Part shown: piece after piece, positions 1 to 6,781 of the stretch
Numbering within the stretch: the first letter of the stretch is position 1
Layout: each line of letters opens with the position of its first letter
Virus record (IMG/VR): IMGVR_UViG_3300046170_000028
Span: 1 to 33,699 of that record
Length of the DNA: 33,699 bases
Strand: one strand, 5' to 3'
From: a virus
Position numbers and translations under genes: made by a program
The notes under the pieces: generated by a model
Databases searched by the model: none
The model's input: only the letters and a program-made list of their open reading frames with translations
What the model was told of the DNA's origin: nothing

Positions 1-5
1 TATAA

Positions 6-206
6 ATGGATGACTACAAAGAACCAGACTTGTCACAGGAACAGATGATACAGGATATTTCAGAGTACGAGCTAGGTTTCATAGGCTTTGCTGAGACACT
101 AAACATAGCACGTACTGTGTTACGTCAGAAGTACAGGGACATGAGCTACAACCAGCTAGTCAAGGCATACAACCAAGTATTCGGAGGATATCCAGATGAG
201 ATGTAA
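6..206 (+). CDS. hypothetical small acidic phage protein
   Basis: A 66-residue ORF that I do not recognise. An in-frame TAA sits directly before the ATG (positions 3-5), so this ATG is the first possible start and the TAA may end a gene lying outside the window. The protein is mostly charged and predicted helical, with an acidic N-terminal third, an aromatic/Leu-rich middle and a QLVKAYNQVFGG segment near the end. Its stop overlaps the start of the next gene (ATGAGATGTAA), which indicates translational coupling and supports both genes being real. It opens the rightward replication operon. No ribosome binding site can be judged because the window begins 5 bases upstream. Confidence 0.65.
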   Translation: MDDYKEPDLSQEQMIQDISEYELGFIGFAETLNIARTVLRQKYRDMSYNQLVKAYNQVFGGYPDEM

Positions 207-429
207 GGCGTGTGATGTTATCCTAGATGACATAGAGACACTAAAGAAGGACGCTAACGGGGTACACTACGACATGTGTACAGAATGTTTGACAGCATCT
301 ATTGCCGCACACTGGGAACTAGAGAACATGGAGTCAATAGATAATGACGGTAATATTTCACAGGATGATATCTTGACATTACAGGAAAACTATGATAATA
401 TATACTTAAGTATCACTAAAGATTACTAA
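196..429 (+). CDS. small putative zinc-ribbon protein
   Basis: A 77-residue protein beginning MRCKACDVIL, with a second Cys pair in DMCTECL about 25 residues later. The two CxxC knuckles suggest a zinc ribbon. The C-terminal half is acidic (DNDGNISQDDI) with a Tyr-rich tail. The start overlaps the preceding gene by 11 bases, so translation is probably coupled. The metal site is an inference from Cys spacing and no partner or function can be assigned. Similar tiny Cys-pair proteins are common in phage early operons. The 3' end of the gene carries a candidate promoter for the next genes. Confidence 0.7.
   Translation: MRCKACDVILDDIETLKKDANGVHYDMCTECLTASIAAHWELENMESIDNDGNISQDDILTLQENYDNIYLSITKDY
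373..401 (+). promoter_or_regulatory. candidate sigma-70 promoter for the SSB/replication operon
   Basis: A perfect TTGACA (373-378) is followed after 17 bases by TAATAT (396-401, 4 of 6 to the -10 consensus) in a very AT-rich stretch. It lies at the 3' end of the preceding gene and would start transcription near 408, ahead of the small basic protein at 470. The weak -10 keeps confidence moderate. Confidence 0.35.
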
Positions 430-469
430 AGTGTATAAACTAAAGAATTAAACTAAAGGATATATACTA

Positions 470-640
470 ATGAATACTACTACAGGAGGACATAAGACTA
501 CTAAAGTTAGGCGCTGGAATCCTGTAGCCAAACACGATCACAACAAAGGAGGTGCACACAAGGATAGGAAGAAAGATGCCAAAAAGTACCAATCACGTAA
601 AAAGGGTTTGACTCAAGGCCCTGAACGTGAGATACTATAG
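470..640 (+). CDS. small basic protein, NPVAK/DRKK type
   Basis: A 56-residue, strongly basic protein, MNTTTGG...PEREIL. AAAGGA lies about 9 bases before the ATG. The core NPVAKHDHNKGGAHKDRKK resembles a short family in bacteria and phages with an NPVAK-x-xHKxNKA-xxH-x-DRKK pattern (I believe DUF7230-like), recalled from memory and not searched. The high Lys/Arg/His content suggests nucleic-acid or ribosome binding, but no function is established here. It sits between a candidate promoter and a small hairpin-T-tract, so it may be transcribed separately from, or more strongly than, the SSB gene downstream. Confidence 0.7.
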   Translation: MNTTTGGHKTTKVRRWNPVAKHDHNKGGAHKDRKKDAKKYQSRKKGLTQGPEREIL

Positions 641-642
641 GT

Positions 643-664
643 GTTCCTCTGGGAACTCTTTTTC
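643..664 (+). terminator. weak intrinsic terminator or attenuator before SSB
   Basis: GTTCC (643-647) and GGAAC (652-656) form a 5-bp stem with a 4-base loop, followed by TCTTTTT. The stem is short, so leaky termination is more likely than a full stop. It sits in the 44-base gap between the small basic gene and the SSB gene. Confidence 0.4.
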
Positions 665-684
665 AACAACGAGGATTATCTCAT

Positions 685-1059
685 ATGTCAAGTCAAGTAA
701 TTGAAGGAACGGTGAACTTCTCAAACGTCACCAAACATGACGTATACAACGGGCAGGACACTGGCACGTTCAGTCTGACCATTACCATGTCAGAGGATGA
801 TGCGGCTACACTGTCTGCACAGGGTGTAAAGATCAAAGAGTACGAGGGCAACAAGCAACGCAAGTTTAAATCCAAGTACGACATCGGTATGTACACTGCT
901 GAAGGTGATCGTTACGAGGGTGAAGTACCGTACAACTCTCGTGTGCGCTTGAAGTACAAGACAGGCCCAGCACACCCAGTACACGGTACTCCGGTGTATC
1001 TGGAAGCTGTCAAGGTACTGGAGTTAGCAGAGGTGTCAGAAGAAGCTGTTGATTTCTGA
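685..1059 (+). CDS. single-stranded DNA-binding protein (T7 gp2.5-like)
   Basis: A 124-residue protein of the length and composition of short podoviral SSBs. It has a beta-rich N-terminal body (IEGTVNFSNVTKHDVYNG, GTFSLTITMSEDD), basic stretches (KIKEYEGNKQRKFKSKYD), and an acidic C-terminal tail ending EEAVDF. An acidic tail with a terminal Phe is the hallmark through which T7 gp2.5 contacts polymerase and helicase. The role would be coating ssDNA and coordinating the replisome. GAGG lies 10 bases before the ATG. The stop overlaps the ATG of the primase-helicase (TGATGG). The assignment rests on the tail, size and position. Fold-level confirmation of an OB domain would settle it. Confidence 0.72.
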   Translation: MSSQVIEGTVNFSNVTKHDVYNGQDTGTFSLTITMSEDDAATLSAQGVKIKEYEGNKQRKFKSKYDIGMYTAEGDRYEGEVPYNSRVRLKYKTGPAHPVHGTPVYLEAVKVLELAEVSEEAVDF

Positions 1060-2669
1060 TGGAGTCTAAATTCCTACACCACGAGGAATGTCCCAAGTGC
1101 GGCAGTAGGAACAATGTGGCGGTCTACTCTAACGGTGGTCGCCACTGTTTTTCTACCGGCTGTGACTATCACGTAAACGGTGAAACAGGAGATGAAACGG
1201 AAGTGTCAACACCTAGTAACCTACACATGGGCGGTGTGGTAGCTGAGATTACCGACAGGCGTTTGTCTGCCAAGACCACTAGGCACTATCAGGTCACGGT
1301 GGAGTACGACGCTAACGGTAAGATAGCTAGGCACTACTACCCGTACTACGACGTAGATACTGGTGAGCTAATCGCCGCTAAGTCTCGTGTAGTCAAGACC
1401 AAAGACTTCCTGTCGTCAGGTACGATGACTAACGCAGGTCTGTTTGGTCAGAAGCAGTGCCGTGGCAGAGGTAAGTACGTCACGATCACTGAAGGTGAAC
1501 TGGACGCTATGGCTGTCTACGAGATGTTCGGACAGAAGTACGACGTAGTGTCCCTCAGGTCTGGTGCGTCTAGCGCATCAAAGGAGATCAAGTCACAGCT
1601 AGAGTGGCTTGAAGGGTACGACAACGTGGTCATCTGCTTTGACCAAGACAAGGCAGGAGAGTTAGCAGTAGAACAGATTAAGGATCTGTTTAGCCCTAAC
1701 AAGCTGAAGATATGCAACCTACCTCTGAAGGACGCCAGTGAAATGCTCATGGCTAACAGAGTGCAGGAGTTTACACAGTCTTGGTGGGACGCAAAGGTGT
1801 ACAGGCCAGACGGTATTATCGCTGGTGCTGACACATGGGAAGCGTTAGTAAATAAGCGACAGGTACAGAGTATACCGTACCCGTGGGATGGACTAAATGA
1901 AATCACGAGAGGCCACAGACCATACGAACTGGTCACTATCACCAGCGGTAGTGGTATGGGAAAGTCCCAGTTTATCAGAGAACTTGAGTACGATCTGCTC
2001 CAGAGAACAGACGCCAACATCGGTGTACTTGCACTGGAGGAGGATGTCGCAACAACATCTCTGGGAATTATGTCGGTGGCAGCATCTAGGCGATTGCACT
2101 TGGAGGAAGACACGCCTGTTGATGACCTTAGACCTCACTGGGAAGCAACGATGGGCTCTGGACGTTACTACCTGTTTGACCACTGGGGATCAACGTCTGC
2201 CGACGAGCTTCTTTCAAGAGTACGGCACATGGCAAAGGCCTGTGACTGCCGCTATATCATCCTTGACCACTTGTCCATCGTGGTTTCTTCTCAAGAGAAC
2301 GGGGACGAACGGAAAGCTATAGATGAGATCATGACAAAGCTACGCACACTGGTGGCAGAGACAGGAATCACTTTGTTCCTAGTGTCGCACCTACGTCGTA
2401 GCTCTGGTACAGCACACGAGGACGGTGGACGCATCAGTCTACAGGATCTCAGGGGATCTCAGTCTATCGCACAGCTATCCGATATTGTCATAGGCATGGA
2501 ACGTAACCAGCAACACGAAGACGAAGACACACGTAATACAACCACTGTGCGTATACTGAAGAACCGGTACTCCGGTGAAACTGGACCCGCATGTTGGCTA
2601 CGGTACGACAAGTTTACCGGACGTATACACGAGTGTGCTAACCCTACGCCACCGGAGACTGAGTTTTGA
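1059..2669 (+). CDS. DNA primase-helicase (T7 gp4-like)
   Basis: A 536-residue bifunctional replication enzyme. The N-terminus has a zinc-binding primase motif (C11, C14, C30, C35 in CPKC...CFSTGC). A TOPRIM domain follows, with TEGELDA (E145) and FDQDKAG (D195/D197). The C-terminal half is a DnaB-family helicase: Walker A TSGSGMGKS (K302, S303), Walker B YIILDHLS (D403), and the motif RGSQSIAQLSDIVIGMERN near 465-483. The tail is short and acidic (PPETEF), as expected for contact with the polymerase. The length matches the T7 gp4 class (about 566). It would unwind the fork and prime the lagging strand. The gene overlaps SSB by 1 base and the polymerase by 4. All catalytic motifs are intact. 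Confidence 0.95.
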   Translation: MESKFLHHEECPKCGSRNNVAVYSNGGRHCFSTGCDYHVNGETGDETEVSTPSNLHMGGVVAEITDRRLSAKTTRHYQVTVEYDANGKIARHYYPYYDVDTGELIAAKSRVVKTKDFLSSGTMTNAGLFGQKQCRGRGKYVTITEGELDAMAVYEMFGQKYDVVSLRSGASSASKEIKSQLEWLEGYDNVVICFDQDKAGELAVEQIKDLFSPNKLKICNLPLKDASEMLMANRVQEFTQSWWDAKVYRPDGIIAGADTWEALVNKRQVQSIPYPWDGLNEITRGHRPYELVTITSGSGMGKSQFIRELEYDLLQRTDANIGVLALEEDVATTSLGIMSVAASRRLHLEEDTPVDDLRPHWEATMGSGRYYLFDHWGSTSADELLSRVRHMAKACDCRYIILDHLSIVVSSQENGDERKAIDEIMTKLRTLVAETGITLFLVSHLRRSSGTAHEDGGRISLQDLRGSQSIAQLSDIVIGMERNQQHEDEDTRNTTTVRILKNRYSGETGPACWLRYDKFTGRIHECANPTPPETEF

Positions 2670-4312
2670 ACATCGTCTACTGTGACATAGAAACTGACGG
2701 ACTAGACCCTAGTGTAATCTGGTGTGCTGTCTGTCTACACAACGGAGAAAGCGAGGTAATATGCAATGAGCAAGATTTCAAGGATTACGTGGCTCGCAAA
2801 GCGCCGGTTAACTTTATATTCCACAACGGAATTGGCTTTGATGTTCCTGTGGTTGAGCGTCTTTGGAACTTTACTTTTGACAGGAGTATGGTCACTGACA
2901 CTCTAGTCCTCTCTAGGCTTGCTGACCCTAGCAGGTCTGGTGGACACTCTCTACGTAACTGGGGAAACATCTTAGGCTACGCCAAGGGAGACTACGAGGA
3001 CTGGACTAGGTTGACGCCTGCCATGATCGACTACTGCATACGTGACGTAGAGTTGACTGAGGCGGTGTACAAGAGACTACGTGTGGAACTCGACGGTTTC
3101 TCAAGGGCTTCACAAGACCTAGAGCACGAGGTGCAGTGGATCATACAGGGACAGGTGAACAACGGGTGGCTGCTGGATCAACGCTTGTGCCACACGCTGT
3201 GCGCTAGGTTCAAGGAGAGTATGTATGCTATTGAGGAAGAACTCCAGAGGGTGTTCCCACCTATTGTTGAGGAAAGGTGGTCTGAGAAGACAGGCAAGCG
3301 CCTTAAGGATAAGGTTACGGTCTTCAATCCCGGTTCGCGTCAACAAGTGGCTGAACGACTTGAAGCTAAGGGTGCGATATGGTCGGAACTCACGCCGTCC
3401 GGTAGGCCGCAGGTGGACGAGAAGACACTTGAGGAGAACAAACATATACCGGAGGCTGTGCAGGTCTTAGAGTACCTGTTGTTACAGAAGCGCTACGCTC
3501 AAGTCTCCTCTTGGATAGAGCACGTTAAGGACGACGGCAGAGTACACGGTAGGGTTACAACAAACGGTGCAGTTACCGGACGCATGACGCACCAGACCCC
3601 AAACATGGCACAGGTTCCTTCAGTTAACTCACAGTTTGGCAAGGAGTGCCGTGACTGCTGGATTGTACCAGAAGGACGCAGGCTAGTGGGTGTTGACGCT
3701 AGTGGACTAGAGCTACGTATGTTGGCTCACTACATGGGAGACGAGGAGTTTACTAATGTCCTACTTAGAGAAGACATTCACACCAGAAATCAAGTTGCTG
3801 CAGGACTTGCAACTAGACCTCAGGCAAAGACTTTCATCTATGCTTTCCTCTACGGAGCGGGAGACGCAAAGATTGGAAGCATCGTCGGAGGAACTGCAGG
3901 AGATGGCAGTAAACTTAGGAGGCGCTTTCTACGAAACACACCTTCTCTTGAAGCTCTACGAGAACGAGTTGGAGAAGCGTCTAGGAAAGGTCACCTCGTT
4001 GGGCTCGACGGACGAAAACTCTGGGTCAGGTCAGAACATAGTGCACTGAATACCTTACTACAGGCAGCAGGTGCTATCGTTATGAAGAAGGCTCTCGTAC
4101 ACTTAGATCACTACGCAACGCAACACAAGATTGACTACAAATTCATAGGGAACGTGCATGACGAGATACAATCGGAGGTGGTTACAGAACAAGCAGAGAA
4201 GTACGGGTGGCTTGCAGTCGAGTGCATCAAGGCGGCTGGTCTTTCATTTGACCTCAGGTGTCCTCTCGACGGAGAATACAAGGTCGGACAAACGTGGTCG
4301 GAGACACACTGA
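2666..4312 (+). CDS. family A DNA polymerase with 3'-5' exonuclease
   Basis: A 548-residue T7-type replicative polymerase. Exonuclease motifs are CDIETDG (D7, E9), HNGIGFD (D59) and YCIRD (Y123, D127). Polymerase motif A is VGVDASGLELRMLAHYM (D344). Motif B is RPQAKTFIYAFLYG (R384, K388, Y392). Motif C is VHDE (H498-E500). Y392 corresponds to E. coli Pol I position 762, the Tyr variant also found in T7. T7 Pol has 704 residues, so this is a compact form. I see no obvious room for the thioredoxin-binding insertion, but this needs alignment. The start is TTG, whose TTGA overlaps the helicase stop. A downstream ATG would remove exonuclease motif I, so TTG is well supported. Confidence 0.95.
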   Translation: MNIVYCDIETDGLDPSVIWCAVCLHNGESEVICNEQDFKDYVARKAPVNFIFHNGIGFDVPVVERLWNFTFDRSMVTDTLVLSRLADPSRSGGHSLRNWGNILGYAKGDYEDWTRLTPAMIDYCIRDVELTEAVYKRLRVELDGFSRASQDLEHEVQWIIQGQVNNGWLLDQRLCHTLCARFKESMYAIEEELQRVFPPIVEERWSEKTGKRLKDKVTVFNPGSRQQVAERLEAKGAIWSELTPSGRPQVDEKTLEENKHIPEAVQVLEYLLLQKRYAQVSSWIEHVKDDGRVHGRVTTNGAVTGRMTHQTPNMAQVPSVNSQFGKECRDCWIVPEGRRLVGVDASGLELRMLAHYMGDEEFTNVLLREDIHTRNQVAAGLATRPQAKTFIYAFLYGAGDAKIGSIVGGTAGDGSKLRRRFLRNTPSLEALRERVGEASRKGHLVGLDGRKLWVRSEHSALNTLLQAAGAIVMKKALVHLDHYATQHKIDYKFIGNVHDEIQSEVVTEQAEKYGWLAVECIKAAGLSFDLRCPLDGEYKVGQTWSETH

Positions 4313-4791
4313 TGGAGATAGCAATGAATTACAAAAGAGGTGAGGGTAAGTACTACAAAGACAATCCTGAGTCTGTTTGGAAGCGTGACCAGACTAAAAT
4401 GTTTGTAAACGGGAAGTACATATCTAAGGCTCACCCGCTACACAAACCCGGACGCTACAAGACGTTTACTGACGCAGCTTTTGACAGCCTAGCGAAGTAC
4501 GAACTGAGTCGTGAGGGACAGGTGTACATCATAACCAACCCTAACTTCCCTGAGTGGGTCAAGGTAGGCATGGCTGTGGACTCAGAGGACAGACTCAACG
4601 GATACCAAACGTCGTCACCGTTCAGAGATTACTCGCTGTTCACTAACTGGCCTGTGGCTGACCGACGATCTGCTGAGTCAGAGGCACACAGTCTGCTAGA
4701 GAAAACGTATGGTCGTAAGGGTGAGTGGTTCAATTGCACACCAGAGCAAGCCAGAGACTCTATCTCTGAACTAATGGAGCAACATAAATGA
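4312..4791 (+). CDS. GIY-YIG nuclease, T5orf172/MUG113-like
   Basis: A 159-residue protein with a GIY-YIG-type core in the C-terminal two thirds. VYIITNP and WVKVGMA are the equivalents of the GIY and YIG strands, followed by DRLNGYQTSSPFRDYSLF and an acidic helix AESEAHSLLEKTYG with a candidate catalytic Glu. GEWFNC closes the domain. This is the pattern of the T5orf172 family. The ATG used overlaps the polymerase stop (TGATG). An ATG at 4324 has a better GGAG spacing and is an alternative start. Position between polymerase and exonuclease suggests either a DNA-processing enzyme or a free-standing homing endonuclease. Its basic N-terminus (KYYKDNPESVWKRDQTK) could bind DNA. Confidence 0.82.
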   Translation: MEIAMNYKRGEGKYYKDNPESVWKRDQTKMFVNGKYISKAHPLHKPGRYKTFTDAAFDSLAKYELSREGQVYIITNPNFPEWVKVGMAVDSEDRLNGYQTSSPFRDYSLFTNWPVADRRSAESEAHSLLEKTYGRKGEWFNCTPEQARDSISELMEQHK

Positions 4792-5657
4792 AAAGTATTT
4801 ATTCACTGGTAGACGACATCTACGCCGTGGTTGCTTCCAAGGAAGTGCCAGAGGATGTAGACCTCTACGAAGAGATAGAAAACTTTGGAGAAGGCTGCAA
4901 ACGCCTGATGACCAAGCTGTTCACAGAGCAACGTGACGGGCGCAAGCTACGAATGTCTAACATCGGGCGCGACGACAGGTATCTTTGGAACGTGGTGAAT
5001 AACTCTGATGTGCAAGAGGAGATGACACCTAACACGCATGTCAAGTTTATGTACGGGCATCTGATTGAAGAGATGCTTTTATTCTTAACCAAAATATCAG
5101 GACACGAGGTGACTGATGAACAAAAACAGTGTGAAGTTTCGGGCATTATCGGTCATATGGACTGCAAAATTGATGGTGTTGTCACTGATGTTAAAAGCAC
5201 TTCCACTTTTGGGTTTAAAAAATTCAAAGACGGAAGTTTGGCTTATGATGACCCGTTTGGGTACGTTGCTCAAATTAAAGGGTACGCACACGCCGAAGGT
5301 GAAACATCGTTTGGTTGGTTAGCGATGGACAAACAGAACGGACACCTAACGTACCTCATGTACGACTCTGCAGATACGCAGGCTCCGGTGTACGACAAGA
5401 TAAGCTACGACATAGAGGAGCGCATAGAGCACATAAAAAAGCTCGTAGAGCAACCAGAGTGGCCTCAGGTTTGTCACGAGACCGTACCAGACGGCAAAAG
5501 TGGAAATCAAAAGCTCGCCGTTGGTTGTTCTTACTGTCCCTACAAGTTTACATGCTGGCCCGAAGTAAGAACATTCCTGTACTCAAGTGGTCCAAGATAT
5601 TTAACAGAGGTGTTCAATGAGCCGAAGGTCACGGAAATCCAAGCACAGCAACTTTAG
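4788..5657 (+). CDS. PD-(D/E)XK exonuclease, Cas4/RecB-like
   Basis: A 289-residue nuclease. Motifs in order are YGHLIEE (H91, E94), GHMDCKIDG (D125), VTDVKSTS (D134, K136) and YVAQIKGYA (Q162). This is the RecB/Cas4/lambda-exonuclease type of PD-(D/E)XK core. A C-terminal CSYCPYKFTC (C247, C250, C256) plus an upstream Cys (C37) matches the four-Cys arrangement that holds a 4Fe-4S cluster in Cas4 and AddB, so an iron-sulfur cluster is inferred. It occupies the place of the T7 gp6 exonuclease and could degrade host DNA or process recombination ends. The start is coupled (ATGA) to the preceding stop. Codons 100-180 look more A/T-rich than the flanks. Confidence 0.87.
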   Translation: MKSIYSLVDDIYAVVASKEVPEDVDLYEEIENFGEGCKRLMTKLFTEQRDGRKLRMSNIGRDDRYLWNVVNNSDVQEEMTPNTHVKFMYGHLIEEMLLFLTKISGHEVTDEQKQCEVSGIIGHMDCKIDGVVTDVKSTSTFGFKKFKDGSLAYDDPFGYVAQIKGYAHAEGETSFGWLAMDKQNGHLTYLMYDSADTQAPVYDKISYDIEERIEHIKKLVEQPEWPQVCHETVPDGKSGNQKLAVGCSYCPYKFTCWPEVRTFLYSSGPRYLTEVFNEPKVTEIQAQQL

Positions 5658-6027
5658 ATCGGGGTTTGAAGAAGATGTTGCAAAGCAGTTACAACCATTT
5701 GGTTTTAGTTACGAACCGTTCCAAGTCCCGTACATTATCCCACGAAAGTACACGCCAGACTTTGTGTACGAAAGAGGAGACAAAACCTACCTCATTGAGT
5801 GCAAAGGATACTTTCGTGCAGGAGACACGCAGAAGTATAAAGCGATCTCTAAGTCACTACCGTGGACGCAAGAACTCATATTTGTGTTAATGAAGCCTAA
5901 TCAGAAAGTGAGTAAAAGTACCAAACTTACTATGGCTGAATGGTGTGACAAACACAATATTCTATGGTATAATATAGATACACTTAAGGAGTTGGTTGAT
6001 TATGTCTCTGACACTAGAAGAAATTAA
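5617..6027 (+). CDS. endonuclease I, Holliday junction resolvase (T7 gp3-like)
   Basis: A 136-residue protein that follows T7 endonuclease I closely through its core: FRSGFEEDVAKQL, VPYIIPRKYTPDF, LIECKGYF, and WCDKHNILW. The catalytic set E18, D48, E61 and K63 is complete, corresponding to T7 E20, D55, E65 and K67. It should cut branched DNA, resolving replication and recombination intermediates before packaging and helping to break down host DNA. The basic N-terminus (MSRRSRKSKHS) matches the family. It overlaps the exonuclease gene by 41 bases. The ATG at 5617 is the only good start ahead of the catalytic Glu. A strong promoter for the following genes is buried in its 3' part. Confidence 0.93.
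   Translation: MSRRSRKSKHSNFRSGFEEDVAKQLQPFGFSYEPFQVPYIIPRKYTPDFVYERGDKTYLIECKGYFRAGDTQKYKAISKSLPWTQELIFVLMKPNQKVSKSTKLTMAEWCDKHNILWYNIDTLKELVDYVSDTRRN
5945..5973 (+). promoter_or_regulatory. sigma-70 promoter inside the endonuclease I gene
   Basis: GTGACA (5945-5950, 5 of 6 to TTGACA), a 17-base spacer, then TATAAT (5968-5973) preceded by an extended-10 TGG. The core TATGGTATAATATAG is identical to the core of both late promoters on the other strand. It would start near 5980 and drive the 57-residue ORF, the DUF3310 gene, the 85-residue ORF and the reductase. Confidence 0.7.
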
Positions 6028-6175
6028 GGAGCGTCTGTTGCGGTTGTACGACCCTGACGATCTTCTGGAAGCACTACAAATCTCTTCTGAGGAACTACTG
6101 GATAGATTTGAGGATAAACTCATACGCAAACTCGACGAATTTCAAGAGGAGCTAGAGGAAGAATATGCCGAATGA
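6002..6175 (+). CDS. small acidic helical protein
   Basis: A 57-residue ORF, MSLTLEEIKERLLRLYDPDD...EEEYAE. It is almost entirely predicted helix, rich in Leu and Glu, with a DPDDLLEALQISSEELLDRFED segment that reads like a small conserved domain rather than random sequence. It overlaps the 3' end of endonuclease I by 26 bases and the start of the next gene by 11. AAGGAG lies about 12 bases before the ATG. Function unknown. The amphipathic helix suggests a dimerising or partner-binding protein, which is inference only. Its transcription could start at the promoter at 5945-5973, which would leave a very short leader. Confidence 0.7.
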   Translation: MSLTLEEIKERLLRLYDPDDLLEALQISSEELLDRFEDKLIRKLDEFQEELEEEYAE

Positions 6176-6527
6176 ATGGAACATGACTGAAGACGACTGT
6201 GAGAAGCTACGTAAGAACTGTCAGGAAAGCAGGTCCATAGACGACATTACTACAGAGGAGTGGGACAGGATGTCTAAGACATTCACAGGAAAACTGTACC
6301 ACCCTCAGGACAAGCACGATCCTGTGGCACAACCAGATCACTACAACAAGGGAGCTATTGAGGCCATTGAAGCAATCAAGGCGTCTATGCACCCACAAGA
6401 GTACAAGGGATATCTCAAGGGTAACTGTCTGAAGTACCTATGGCGTTACGAGTACAAGAACGGCGTAGAGGATCTACGGAAGGCTCGTGTCTACCTAGAG
6501 TGGTTAATCAAGGAGGTTGCCTTGTGA
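6165..6527 (+). CDS. DUF3310 protein, related to T7 gp1.7 nucleotide kinase
   Basis: A 120-residue protein whose C-terminal half is a clear DUF3310 domain: QPDHYNKGAIEAIEAI (about 56-71), YKGYLKGNCLKYLWRYEYKNG (80-100) and EDLRKARVYLEWL (102-114). T7 gp1.7, in the same family, phosphorylates dGMP and dTMP, so a role in nucleotide supply is plausible next to the reductase. That activity is known for T7 and is inference here. The first 50 residues are variable and acidic. The start overlaps the preceding ORF and the stop overlaps a GTG start, consistent with a coupled operon. Confidence 0.85.
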   Translation: MPNEWNMTEDDCEKLRKNCQESRSIDDITTEEWDRMSKTFTGKLYHPQDKHDPVAQPDHYNKGAIEAIEAIKASMHPQEYKGYLKGNCLKYLWRYEYKNGVEDLRKARVYLEWLIKEVAL

Positions 6528-6781
6528 AGATCATAGAAGGTAAGTTTGGGACAAAGACAGAAGAAAAGGAGATAACAACGGCTGAGTTTCTGACTGCGTT
6601 TGCAGCTAAGGCTCAGATACAGGAGACTGAAGGTAACAAACCTAAGGTGGTAGTGGTAATGTACGAGGACGGTCAGATGTTTGAAGTAGCGTCCAACGAA
6701 CAGTACCCTGATGGGGTGTACATGCTACTACAGTTAGCAGCACAAGCAATCATTAACGAAACGCTAGGAGTAACAGAATAG
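6524..6781 (+). CDS. hypothetical 85-residue protein
   Basis: I do not recognise this protein. The best start is GTG at 6524, because AAGGAGG lies 8 bases upstream (6510-6516) and the GTGA overlaps the previous stop. The longer reading frame back to 6440 runs inside the DUF3310 gene. The protein is a small alpha/beta candidate: KIIEGKFGTKTEEKEIT, a hydrophobic strand VVVVMYEDGQMFEVAS, and a helix VYMLLQLAAQAIINETLG. It lies directly before the reductase gene (stop TAG touches ATG), so it may act in nucleotide metabolism or simply share the operon. Confidence 0.7.
   Translation: MKIIEGKFGTKTEEKEITTAEFLTAFAAKAQIQETEGNKPKVVVVMYEDGQMFEVASNEQYPDGVYMLLQLAAQAIINETLGVTE

Noticed and set aside
1517-2113. 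Antisense ORF of 198 residues opposite the primase-helicase
   Set aside because: It is a mirror of a strongly constrained gene with intact motifs. No ribosome binding site or recognisable domain is seen.
6440-6523. Extended N-terminus of the 85-residue protein from 6440
   Set aside because: It would lie inside the DUF3310 domain in another frame, and the GTG at 6524 has a much better ribosome binding site.
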